From: Verrucomicrobiota bacterium
GTDB taxonomy: Bacteria > Verrucomicrobiota > Verrucomicrobiia > Limisphaerales > J093
Direction: 5' to 3'
DNA length: 64,000 bases
Assembly: GCA_016716505.1 (NCBI GenBank)
Contig: JADJWF010000005.1
Coordinates: 1 to 64,000, forward strand
In this document: piece after piece, positions 41,918-49,931 of the stretch
Layout: each line of letters begins with the position of its first letter
Position numbering within the stretch: the first letter of the stretch is position 1
Notes under the pieces: model-generated
The model's input: only the letters and a program-made list of their open reading frames with translations
The model's database searches: none
What the model was told of the DNA's origin: nothing
Program-made: the position numbers and the translations under genes

Positions 41918-44491
41918 ATGAAGACTCTGCTTCCCCTCCTTGCAGACTGCTGTCCATTCGGATGGTTGGCCCTGATCGGAGCCGTGATTTGCGGGGCAGC
42001 CGACGAAGACCCCTTGACCGCCCTGCAAACCTACCGCTACGGCCAGGCACCGGGCATTCCCCAAGCGGTCGAAAACGCAGTGCGCGCCGCCGTCGGCACG
42101 CCGGCCATCGTCGAGACGGAGGCGCGGTTGGTCGCCATCGTGGAGTCCGACGCGGCTTTTGATGCCAAGGACATTGCGTGCCGCCAACTGCGGGTCATCG
42201 GTACGGACCGCGCGGTGCCGGCGCTCGCCAAACTGCTGGGCGACCCCGAACTGAATTCGATCGCGCGCTATGCGCTGGAAGCCATCCCCAGCGAGGCGGC
42301 AGCCAACGCCTTGCGAGAGGCGTTGCGGACCACCTCGGGCACCCCGTTGCTGGGCGTGATCAACAGCCTCGGGGCGCGAAGAGAGCGTGAGAGCGTGGCG
42401 GCCCTGCTGCCTCTGCTCGAACGGCCGGACACGGCAACGGTCGCGGCCGCGCTGCTGGCGATTGGGCGCATCGGCAGTCAGGGCGCGCTGGAAGTGTTGC
42501 GGGCCGTGGCCGTGCATTACGATCCGTCGGTGGGTGACGGCGGGTTGCGAACGAACGTGAACCTGGCCCCGGAAGTGAAGGCCGCTTTGCCGCCGACCAC
42601 GGTCGTGGATGCCTTCATCCTGTGCGCCGAAGGGCTGGAACGGGACGGTCTCGCGGAGTATGCCGCGCAGGTGTATTCGCGGGCGCATGACGCCGCGATG
42701 GCGCCGACGGCCAGCCGGATGGCCGCACTGCGCGGGTTGGTGCGTCTGGACCCCGCGCAGGCGGCCGTGGCCATTGCCGGGCATCTCCGGGAGGGCGACG
42801 CCCTCGCACGTCGAACGGCGGCCGGCTTCATTCGCGTTCTGCCCGATTCGGCGATGCCTCTTCTGATGCCCAACCTCTCGGCTCTCCCTCCGGAGCAGTT
42901 GGCCGCCGTCATTCCAGTCCTCGCGGCTCGCGACCAGGCGTCCCTCGTGGGTGATTTTCTCCGCTGGAGCCAAGCCGCTGATGCCGGCGTACGGTTGGCC
43001 GCGATCGTCGCCCTCGGTGAAACGACGGGCACCGAGCAATCCGTCGCCCGGCTGCTCCAATTGGCGGGAACGGCGACCGGTGCCGAGCGGGAGGCAGCCC
43101 GCCGGGCGCTGCGTCAAGTGCGCGGTGCCGCGGCCGACGCGGCGCTGGCGACCGCAGTGGCCCACGGCGAAACGGCCCAGCGGGTGGAAGCCATCCGCGC
43201 GACCGGTTCGCGGGGGGCGAAGGATGCCACGGCGGCGTTGCTGGCGGCGGCGACGGACCAGAACGCGCCCATCCGCGTGGCGGCGTTGGAAGCCCTTGCG
43301 GAAACGGCCGGCCCGGCCGAACAGGGCGCCGTGCTGGGGCATCTGCTCGCGGCCCGCGACGATCGGGAACGGGGCGCCGCCGCGCACACGCTGGTGGCGA
43401 TCACGCGCCGGGATTCAGATCTCGAGCGCGGAGTCGCGGCGCTCGCGAGCGCGCTCGATGGCGCCAGCGTTCCGGCGCAGGTTTCGCTGATCGAGTGTCT
43501 CGCTCAGCTCGGTGGCCCGACGGCGCTTGCCCGCGTGGCCAAGGCGGTGGCGGATCCGAGCGGTGAAGTCCAGGCCGCGGCGGTGGCGGCGCTGGCCGGC
43601 TGGCCCGATGCGTCGGCGCGGGATCCGTTGCGCGAAGTGGTTCAGAGCGCGGCCAATCCGACTCTGCGCACGGTGGCGCTGCGCGGGTATCTGCAGTTGA
43701 TCGGAGAAGTCGAAAAGAACCCGGCCCAACTGCTGGCGGACTATCGCGAAGCCATGTCGCTGGCCACCCGGGCCGACGAGCGGCGGATGGTACTCTCCGG
43801 GTTGGCGGCGGTGCCGGAGGTTGGAGCGCTGGAACTCGCCCTCCAGCATCTTACCGACGCGGAGTTGCGGAGCGAAGCGGCCCTCGCCACTGCGAAAATC
43901 GCTCGTGCCGTGGCCGGGAATTCGCCCGGCCCAGCACGGGAGGCGGCGGAGCGGGTGCTGGCCATGGACGTCGGCGACAGCATCAAGGCGCAGGCGCGGG
44001 ACGTGATTGCCGATCTCGAGCGCGGCGAAGGATTCATCCGGGACTGGCAACTGGCGGGTCCCTTCTCCAAGGAGGGCGCCACGGACCGGGAATTGTTCGA
44101 CGTCGCCTTCCCGCCCGAAGTGGGCGGGGCGGCTTCCTGGCGCCGGGTGCAGGCGGTGAACGGGTTGGTCCCGCTTGACCAGCTTTTGGGGGGTGACAAT
44201 CGCGTCGCGTACCTCAAGGCGACACTGCGCAGCGAGCGGGCGCAAGGGGTGCGATTCGAGTTGGGCAGCGATGACGGCGCGAAGGTGTGGTTGAATGGAG
44301 AGGTCATCCACGCCAACAACGTGAACCGGGGCTACTCACCGGCGGAGGATCGGTTCGAAGGCCGGCTGCGGGAGGGAGACAACCTGTTGCTGGTGAAGGT
44401 GACGCAGGGGGCTGGGGGCTGGACCCTCGGGATCCGCGTGCGTGCCGTTGACGGCACCAAGCCGGCGGGCGTGACGCTGACCAGCGACTAA
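41918..44491 (+). CDS. Secreted HEAT-repeat protein with galactose-binding-like C-terminal domain
   Basis: An 857-residue exported protein. Signal region MKTLLPLLADCCPFGWLALIGAVICGAADE is followed by a long array of HEAT/PBS-lyase-type helical repeats (about 50-720; many units read like VRLAAIVALGETTG or IRVAALEALAETAG). The last about 130 residues (FIRDWQLAGPFSKEGATDREL, GVRFELGSDDGAKVWLNGEVIHANN, LLLVKVTQGAGGWTLGIRV) form a beta-sandwich of the type placed at the end of planctomycete and verrucomicrobial membrane or secreted proteins. HEAT arrays are protein-binding scaffolds; no enzyme site is visible. An ATG 2 codons earlier (41912) is an equal start. Upstream frame overlap with recA is not real coding. 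Confidence 0.8.
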   Translation: MKTLLPLLADCCPFGWLALIGAVICGAADEDPLTALQTYRYGQAPGIPQAVENAVRAAVGTPAIVETEARLVAIVESDAAFDAKDIACRQLRVIGTDRAVPALAKLLGDPELNSIARYALEAIPSEAAANALREALRTTSGTPLLGVINSLGARRERESVAALLPLLERPDTATVAAALLAIGRIGSQGALEVLRAVAVHYDPSVGDGGLRTNVNLAPEVKAALPPTTVVDAFILCAEGLERDGLAEYAAQVYSRAHDAAMAPTASRMAALRGLVRLDPAQAAVAIAGHLREGDALARRTAAGFIRVLPDSAMPLLMPNLSALPPEQLAAVIPVLAARDQASLVGDFLRWSQAADAGVRLAAIVALGETTGTEQSVARLLQLAGTATGAEREAARRALRQVRGAAADAALATAVAHGETAQRVEAIRATGSRGAKDATAALLAAATDQNAPIRVAALEALAETAGPAEQGAVLGHLLAARDDRERGAAAHTLVAITRRDSDLERGVAALASALDGASVPAQVSLIECLAQLGGPTALARVAKAVADPSGEVQAAAVAALAGWPDASARDPLREVVQSAANPTLRTVALRGYLQLIGEVEKNPAQLLADYREAMSLATRADERRMVLSGLAAVPEVGALELALQHLTDAELRSEAALATAKIARAVAGNSPGPAREAAERVLAMDVGDSIKAQARDVIADLERGEGFIRDWQLAGPFSKEGATDRELFDVAFPPEVGGAASWRRVQAVNGLVPLDQLLGGDNRVAYLKATLRSERAQGVRFELGSDDGAKVWLNGEVIHANNVNRGYSPAEDRFEGRLREGDNLLLVKVTQGAGGWTLGIRVRAVDGTKPAGVTLTSD

Positions 44492-44538
44492 AGCACGAGG
44501 GCGGCGTCCCCCGAGCGCGGCTCGACCGCCTCGGCGCG

Positions 44539-45495
44539 TCAATGTCCGTTGCCGTTGCCGTTGCCGTTGCCGTTCTGACCGTCGCGCACCGAGTCGAGGA
44601 TCTGGTAGATGTCCTCGATCGAATTGGCCCGGATCGCGCCGCTGCGCTCGATGGCGCCCGCGTAAGCGCGCGTGGCGCGGCCCCCGACAATGATCTTGAC
44701 CTGGCTGGGAAGAAAACGCCTTAGCGCCTCCAGCTCGTTGCCAAGGTTCGGATCGTCGCCCGGATAGACCAAGCTGAGAGCGACGGCCTTGGCCCGGTTC
44801 TTGATCGCAGCTCCCGCAATTTCGGCCGCCGGCAGGCTGACCCCGAGATAGGTCACCCGCCATCCGTGGGCGCTGGCCGCGGCGGCAACCAACACCGCGC
44901 CGAGCTCGTGCAGTTGACCCGAGGGCGTAGCCACCACGACCGTCGGCGCGGACGCGGGGAGGGAAAACGGACGCGAGAGATTTCCCAGGAAAACCCGGAG
45001 CACCGCGCTTGCGAAATGCTCGTGGGCGGCCGTGATCTCGCCGCTTTGCCAGAGCTCACCCAACTTTTGAGCCAGCGGCGCGGCCAGTCGGTGCAACAGA
45101 CCCTGGCTGCCCAACTCGATGCTCGCCGCCCGCAAATGTTCTTCGAGTCCTTGAGTATCGAGGCGTCGAACCGCGTCCAAGCACTCGCCGACGAAGTCCG
45201 TATCGGCGGTGACCACCGGCAGGTCTCGCTTGGATGTGGTGTTCTCTATCGCGTCCACCATTTGTCGAAGTTGGGCACTGTCCAGCCGGGCGATGTGGCT
45301 GATGCTGTGACCGGCTTCCGTGGCGCGGCGGAGCAACATCAAACGATCCACCGCCGTCTCGGAGTACAAGCGGCGGTTGGTTTCAGTTCGGGTTGGAGTG
45401 ACGGCACCATAGCGCCGCTCCCAAATACGAATCACGTGCGGGCTCAGGCCCGTCCTTTTGGAGACAACACGAATTGTGTGACTCAGCTCTGACAT
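44539..45495 (-). CDS. CarH/LitR-type MerR regulator with B12-binding photosensory domain
   Basis: A 318-residue transcription factor. Residues about 5-72 are a MerR winged helix (SPHVIRIWERRYG, TNRRLYSE). A helical bundle with the Wx9EH signature follows: Trp149, Glu159, His160 in LWQSGEITAAHEH. The Rossmann B12 domain has HELG with His196 in the position of the lower cobalt ligand, then GAVLVAAAASAHGWRVTYLG. CarH/LitR proteins bind 5'-deoxyadenosylcobalamin, repress carotenoid genes in the dark as tetramers and fall apart in light. Here the residue after Trp149 is Gln, where my memory of Thermus CarH has the His that caps cobalt after illumination, so photochemistry may differ. The C-terminus is an (Asn-Gly)5 tail. 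It is divergent from the sigma-carotenoid unit. Confidence 0.92.
   Translation of the reverse strand: MSELSHTIRVVSKRTGLSPHVIRIWERRYGAVTPTRTETNRRLYSETAVDRLMLLRRATEAGHSISHIARLDSAQLRQMVDAIENTTSKRDLPVVTADTDFVGECLDAVRRLDTQGLEEHLRAASIELGSQGLLHRLAAPLAQKLGELWQSGEITAAHEHFASAVLRVFLGNLSRPFSLPASAPTVVVATPSGQLHELGAVLVAAAASAHGWRVTYLGVSLPAAEIAGAAIKNRAKAVALSLVYPGDDPNLGNELEALRRFLPSQVKIIVGGRATRAYAGAIERSGAIRANSIEDIYQILDSVRDGQNGNGNGNGNGH
44546..44575. repeat. Hexanucleotide microsatellite in the CarH-like gene
   Basis: CCGTTG is repeated four times followed by CCGTTC, encoding Asn-Gly x5 just before the stop codon. The 6-bp unit changes length without breaking the frame, so tail length may vary between strains. 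Confidence 0.85.
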
Positions 45496-45501
45496 GGCTT
45501 T

Positions 45502-45523
45502 AACTTAGACAAAGAATTGACGA
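45502..45523 (+). promoter_or_regulatory. Candidate CarH half-sites in the divergent promoter region
   Basis: The 11-mer at 45502-45512 (A at position 2, T at 5, ACA at 8-10) fits the direct-repeat pattern I remember for Thermus CarH operators (nAnnTnnACAn). The next 11 bp (45513-45523) match only in part (T and AC retained). They lie 7 bp upstream of the CarH-like start. This is a weak, memory-based match. Confidence 0.3.
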
Positions 45524-45629
45524 TGTGCAAGTTTTGCGACAAATGCTAACGGAAACTCGTGTTTTGAACGGTTTCGTGGGTTTTTTGTCCTACGCTGGGA
45601 GCTACTTAGAAAAAATTTTGAACAAAAAG

Positions 45630-45658
45630 TTGACGAGGCCAGTCCGATTGGACAGAAT
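45630..45658 (+). promoter_or_regulatory. Promoter of the sigma factor-carotenoid unit
   Basis: TTGACG (45630-45635), a 17-nt spacer and CAGAAT (45653-45658) lie 37 bp before the sigma factor ATG, in an unusually A/T-rich stretch (45590-45660). The long 5' leader (45496-45695) otherwise has no gene. Confidence 0.45.
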
Positions 45659-45695
45659 TGCGACGCAAGTGAAACACGGCCCTGACGACAACACC

Positions 45696-46676
45696 ATGAA
45701 ATCCACGAAGAAGTCCAAGTCGGTTGGTTCTCGAGTGCGTTCCAAGAGCGCCCGGGTGACACCTCCGCCTGCGGCGGAAACCCCGCAAATCGAAGTGGTC
45801 CGCGATGCCTCGGTGTCTGCGGACGCCGTCCCGGTGCGATCCAGCTATGGCGCTGATGGTGCTTTGCAGCTTTACATGCGTGAGGTCGGGCAGGTGCCGC
45901 TGCTGACGATCGAGGAGGAGAATGCCTTGGCGGCTCGCATCAAGAAGGGGGACGAAGCGGCCCGTGAACACATGATCCGCGCCAACCTCCGGCTCGTCGT
46001 GAAAATCGCGCGCGAGTACGAAGGGCTGGGGCTGCCTCTGCTCGACATGATCAACGAGGGCAACATGGGGTTGATGCGCGCCGTGGAACGTTTTGACCCA
46101 GCCAAGGGTGGTAAACTCTCCACCTACGCGTCGTGGTGGATCAAGCAGTCCATCCGTCGGGGCATTGCCAACCAGGCGAAAACCATCCGTCTGCCAATTC
46201 ATGCGATGGACAAGCTCAGCAAGGCGACCAAGGTGGCGGCGCAGTTGCGGGAGGAACTGGGTCGCGAGCCGGAGCCCGAGGAATTGGCGGAAGCCTTGGG
46301 GGTGCGGGCGTCGCGGCTGAGCGAAATCCGCACCGCCGCCCTGCGCCCCGCGTCGCTGGATCAGCCGATCGGCGACGATGATAGCAACATGCTCGCCGAA
46401 GTGGTGAAGGATGAGAACGCGCGGACACCCTACGAAGCGCTCGAGGAAAAAACCCTCCTGAGCATGTTGGGCGACTTGGTCAACCGGTTGGGCCCCCGCG
46501 AGCAGCGCATCATCCGGCAACGGTTCGGGCTCGACGGCGGCAGCGAGAAGACGCTCGAAGAGATCGGGGAGAAGTTCAACCTCACCCGGGAGCGCATTCG
46601 TCAGCTTCAAAATGCCGCTTTGGAGAAGTTGCGGCTGATGATCGAGGACCGCAATGCCTACGCGGTCGCGGCGTAA
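45696..46676 (+). CDS. RpoD/RpoS-like (group 2-type) sigma-70 factor
   Basis: A 326-residue sigma factor with regions 1.2 to 4.2. Region 1.2 begins LQLYMREVGQVPLLTIEEEN (58-77). Region 2 has NLRLVVKIAREYEG, INEGNMGLMRAVERFDP and the -10-reading helix STYASWWIKQSIRRGIA (98-159). Region 3 follows TIRLPIHAMDKL, and region 4 ends TLEEIGEKFNLTRERIRQLQNAALEKL (286-312). It lacks the long N-terminal 1.1 region and non-conserved insert of a housekeeping RpoD, so it is probably an alternative sigma factor. The ATG at 45696 starts a basic N-terminus; the 57 upstream codons in the frame fall in the A/T-rich leader. The SDR gene starts 36 bp later, so the sigma factor opens the carotenoid unit. Confidence 0.9.
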   Translation: MKSTKKSKSVGSRVRSKSARVTPPPAAETPQIEVVRDASVSADAVPVRSSYGADGALQLYMREVGQVPLLTIEEENALAARIKKGDEAAREHMIRANLRLVVKIAREYEGLGLPLLDMINEGNMGLMRAVERFDPAKGGKLSTYASWWIKQSIRRGIANQAKTIRLPIHAMDKLSKATKVAAQLREELGREPEPEELAEALGVRASRLSEIRTAALRPASLDQPIGDDDSNMLAEVVKDENARTPYEALEEKTLLSMLGDLVNRLGPREQRIIRQRFGLDGGSEKTLEEIGEKFNLTRERIRQLQNAALEKLRLMIEDRNAYAVAA

Positions 46677-46712
46677 CGGGTCGGCTTCCCCTCCGTAAAT
46701 CGGTCACGTGCG

Positions 46713-47459
46713 ATGGGCGCTCAGGCTCAAGGGGGATGTGTTGTCGTCTTCGGGGCGACTGGGGGAATCGGCCAAGCCGTCTCCCGCCAGTTGGTTTCTC
46801 GCGGAAAAAATGTGGTTCTCGCCGGTCGCAGTCCCGACAAGCTCAAAGCGCTGGCAGCGGAGCTGGGTTGCGACTTCATCGAAGTGGATGCGACAGACTC
46901 CGCTCAAGTGGACGCAGCGTTCGCTCACGTGGTGAAGAATTGTGGCTCGCCGGCCGGGGTGGCGCACTGTGTCGGCTCCCTGCTGCTGAAGAGCGCGGGT
47001 CTGACGAGCGATGGCGAGTGGGCATCGGTCCTCGCCACCAACCTGACGTCGGCGTTCTACGTTCTTCGGGCCGCGAGCCGCGCGATGACGGCATCGGGCG
47101 GCTCGATCGTTCTGGTTTCCTCCGCGGCGGCGCGAATCGGTCTGGCCAATCACGAGGGTATCGCGGCTGCGAAAGCCGGCGTGCAGGGACTCATGCTGGC
47201 GGCGGCAGCCACCCTGGCGCGTCGCGGGATCCGGGTGAACTGTGTCGCTCCCGGTCTGACTCGCACTCCCATGACGGCGGCGCTGACCGCCAACGAAGCC
47301 ACGCTCAAGGCTTCCACCAGCTTTCATGCCTTGGGTCGAATCGGCGAGCCCGAGGAGGTGGCGGCCGCCATTTGCTGGTTGCTTGATCCCGCCCAAAGTT
47401 GGATAACCGGCCAGACTCTGGGGGTGGATGGAGGCTTGGGCACGGTGGTTGCGCGATGA
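46713..47459 (+). CDS. Atypical SDR-family protein lacking the catalytic Tyr
   Basis: A 248-residue short-chain dehydrogenase/reductase fold. The cofactor loop is GATGGIG at 14-20, with a structural Asn at 110 and the Ser of the active site at 136-137. In place of the usual Tyr-x3-Lys the sequence is NHEGIAAAK: Lys154 is kept but the residue at 150 is Ile, so the general acid is lost. The end (VAPGLTRTPM, GRIGEPEEVAAAICWLL, ITGQTLGVDGG) is normal for the family. It may bind nucleotide without typical catalysis, or use a different residue. Its position between the sigma factor and the carotenoid desaturase, 27 bp before the latter, ties it to that pathway. Confidence 0.85.
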   Translation: MGAQAQGGCVVVFGATGGIGQAVSRQLVSRGKNVVLAGRSPDKLKALAAELGCDFIEVDATDSAQVDAAFAHVVKNCGSPAGVAHCVGSLLLKSAGLTSDGEWASVLATNLTSAFYVLRAASRAMTASGGSIVLVSSAAARIGLANHEGIAAAKAGVQGLMLAAAATLARRGIRVNCVAPGLTRTPMTAALTANEATLKASTSFHALGRIGEPEEVAAAICWLLDPAQSWITGQTLGVDGGLGTVVAR

Positions 47460-47486
47460 CGGGCGTCAGTACACTTCACTTCGCTC

Positions 47487-49049
47487 ATGCAAAAGGAAAT
47501 CATCATCGTTGGTGCGGGTCCGGGCGGGTTGGCCAGCGCCATCTTGCTGGCGGCAGCGGGCATCCGAGTCAAAATCCTCGAACGTCTGCCCGTGGTGGGG
47601 GGACGCACTTCGACGATCGAGGCTGACGGGTACAAGTTCGACCTCGGCCCGACCTTCTTCCTCTACCCACGTGTTCTGGACGAGATTCTCCAGGCGGCCG
47701 GGACCAGCTTGCGGCGCGAAGTGGAATTGGTCCGGCTCGACCCCCAATATCGCATCCTTTTTGGGTCGGGCGGCCAGATTGACGCCACGCCGAACTTGGA
47801 CCGGATGGAGAAGCAAATCGCGGTCCTCGCGCCCGACGATGCGTCCGGCTTCCGCCGGTTCCTCCTCGAGAACCGGACCAAGTTGGACCGCATGGAGCCC
47901 TGTCTGGAAAATCCTTTCCTCGGCTGGAAGGACGTTCTCAACCCGCGGCTCCTTCGGATGTTGCCCATGCTGCATCCGCTGGAGTCGGTGGACACCTACC
48001 TGAAGCGGTTTTTCAAGGACGACCGGGTGCGCCTCGCGTTCTGCTTCCAGTCCAAGTACCTCGGGATGTCGCCATTCCGTTGTCCAAGTTTGTTCTCGAT
48101 CCTGTCCTTCCTCGAATACGAATACGGTGTGTGGCATCCCATCGGCGGCTGCGGGCAAATCACCCGGGCGATGGCGCGCGTCGCGGAGCGGCTTGGGGTG
48201 GAAATCCTTCTTGGGGAGCCCGTGGAGGAAATCCTGTTCGCTGACCGGCGGGCGGTGGGCGTTCGGACGAAACACGCCTCACATCACGCGGACGCGGTCG
48301 TCGTCAACGCGGATTTTGCCCGCGCCATGCAACGGCTCGTGCCCAACCATCTCCGTCGCCGCTGGACCGACCAGCGCCTGGCACGTAAAAAGTACTCATG
48401 CTCCACCTTCATGCTGTACTTGGGAATCGAGGGACGATACGACCTGCCACATCACTCGATCTTCATCGCGGAGGATTACGCGCGAAATCTCGACGACATC
48501 GAAAACCGACACGTCTTGAGCGAGGAGCCTTCGTTCTACGTTCAGAATCCCTGCGTCACCGATCCCTCACTCGCGAAGCCCGGCCACAGCGCCCTCTACA
48601 TCCTGGCGCCCGTGACCCATCAGCATGAGAACGTGGATTGGAACCGGGAGCGGGCCCGCTTCCGCGAACTCCTTCTGCGCCGGGTCGCCAAGGCGGGCTA
48701 CACCGACCTCGAATCCCGCATCCGATACGAGCGCGTCATCACCCCGGCGGACTGGGACGCGCGCTACGAGATTTACCGGGGGGCCACGTTCAACCTGGCC
48801 CACAGCCTCGATCAGATGCTGCATCTCCGCCCGAAGAACCGCTTTGACGAGTTTGAGCGCATGTATCTCGTCGGGGGCGGCACGCATCCGGGCAGCGGTC
48901 TTCCGGTCATCTTCGAATCAGCCCGCATCAGCTCCCGATTGCTGCTCGACGATCTGGGGCTGAAGGCGCCGTGGGCCGACCCGGCAAAGGCTCATTCCTC
49001 GTCGTTCGAAGAGGCTTACGCCACGCCGGCCTTCGCGCAAGCTGCGTGA
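47487..49049 (+). CDS. Carotenoid desaturase/oxidase, CrtI/CrtN family
   Basis: A 520-residue FAD-dependent enzyme. The dinucleotide loop VGAGPGGLASA is at 8-18, followed by ILERLPVVGGRTSTIEADGYKFDLGPTFFLYP, a signature of phytoene desaturase relatives. The FAD-binding C-terminus reads YLVGGGTHPGSGLPVIFESAR (about 459-479). The family converts phytoene or diapophytoene to coloured polyenes, or oxidises end groups (CrtN, CrtP, CrtNb). The next genes (acyltransferase, glycosyltransferase) resemble the last steps of staphyloxanthin-like C30 pathways, so a diapo-carotenoid enzyme is plausible; C40 desaturation is the alternative. No synthase gene is nearby. The next gene starts 3 bp after the stop. 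Confidence 0.9.
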   Translation: MQKEIIIVGAGPGGLASAILLAAAGIRVKILERLPVVGGRTSTIEADGYKFDLGPTFFLYPRVLDEILQAAGTSLRREVELVRLDPQYRILFGSGGQIDATPNLDRMEKQIAVLAPDDASGFRRFLLENRTKLDRMEPCLENPFLGWKDVLNPRLLRMLPMLHPLESVDTYLKRFFKDDRVRLAFCFQSKYLGMSPFRCPSLFSILSFLEYEYGVWHPIGGCGQITRAMARVAERLGVEILLGEPVEEILFADRRAVGVRTKHASHHADAVVVNADFARAMQRLVPNHLRRRWTDQRLARKKYSCSTFMLYLGIEGRYDLPHHSIFIAEDYARNLDDIENRHVLSEEPSFYVQNPCVTDPSLAKPGHSALYILAPVTHQHENVDWNRERARFRELLLRRVAKAGYTDLESRIRYERVITPADWDARYEIYRGATFNLAHSLDQMLHLRPKNRFDEFERMYLVGGGTHPGSGLPVIFESARISSRLLLDDLGLKAPWADPAKAHSSSFEEAYATPAFAQAA

Positions 49050-49052
49050 ACC

Positions 49053-49931
49053 ATGCCGGCCGCGAAGGCCAACGCGGCTCGGAACGCCCGGGGAGCGGGG
49101 GCCGAAGACCAGCAGCCGGTCCCGACAGCGAGACCACGCGGCAGCTTTTGTCGTCCGCCCCCGGTCAAGCCGCAGCGACGCTCTCCCGTCCTGCTCCGCC
49201 TCTTCGCCCGGTACGCCCGTTGGTACGTGGGCCGGCACTTTCATCGGGTTCGGATCTCGCGGGGCGCCGTCCCGCCCGATGTGGGAGAGGAACCGCTGGT
49301 GGTGTTTGTGAATCACGCCGCCTGGTGGGATCCGTTGATCTGCCTGCTGCTGGATCAACAATTCTTCCCGCGTCGTGAGTCCAGCGCGCCCATAGATGCC
49401 CGGGCACTCAACCAGTATCGTTTCTTTGAGCGGCTGGGTTTTTTCGGCGTCGAACAGGGCACACGGCGTGGCGCTGTGACCTTCCTGCGGACCGCGGAAG
49501 CCTTGCTCTCGCGTCCGAGGGCAACGCTATGGCTGACGCCCCAAGGCCGCTTTGCGGACGTCCGGGAGCGCCCCGTGCGCTTTGCGGCCGGGCTGGGGCA
49601 CCTGGCCTCCCGGTTGCCGCACGCGGTCTATTTGCCGGTGGCGATCGAGTACCCGTTCTGGGAGGAAAGCCGGCCGGAAGCCCTGGTTCGCTTCGGCCAA
49701 TCCCTGACGTTGCCGCCGGGGATCCAACCGGACGAAGCCTCCGCCCGCTTGGAATCGGCCCTTGCCGCCGCTCAGGACGCCCTGGCGGCTGAATCCTTGT
49801 CACGTCGGCCGGAGCTGTTCACGCCGCTCCTCGAAGGCGGCGCAGGCGTGGGCGGCATCTACGATCTCTGGCGGCGCCTGCGGGCGCGCTTGACCGGCCG
49901 CGAGTTTCGCCCGGAGCACGGGACGAAATGA
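49053..49931 (+). CDS. PlsC-type acyltransferase of the carotenoid unit
   Basis: A 292-residue lysophospholipid-acyltransferase-fold protein. The catalytic H-x4-D motif is NHAAWWD at 87-93 and the second motif, normally EGTR-like, is PQGRF in LWLTPQGRFADVRERPV. The N-terminal 45 residues are basic, Pro-rich and not conserved; no other ATG is available. In carotenoid loci such enzymes acylate the sugar of glycosyl-carotenoids (the CrtO role in staphyloxanthin synthesis). It overlaps the glycosyltransferase start by 4 bp, which supports a joint product. Phospholipid acyl transfer is the alternative. Confidence 0.82.
   Translation: MPAAKANAARNARGAGAEDQQPVPTARPRGSFCRPPPVKPQRRSPVLLRLFARYARWYVGRHFHRVRISRGAVPPDVGEEPLVVFVNHAAWWDPLICLLLDQQFFPRRESSAPIDARALNQYRFFERLGFFGVEQGTRRGAVTFLRTAEALLSRPRATLWLTPQGRFADVRERPVRFAAGLGHLASRLPHAVYLPVAIEYPFWEESRPEALVRFGQSLTLPPGIQPDEASARLESALAAAQDALAAESLSRRPELFTPLLEGGAGVGGIYDLWRRLRARLTGREFRPEHGTK

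Noticed and set aside
45564..45592. Additional promoter TTGAAC upstream of the sigma factor
   Set aside because: No acceptable -10 at 16-18 nt; the downstream pair at 45630-45658 is better.
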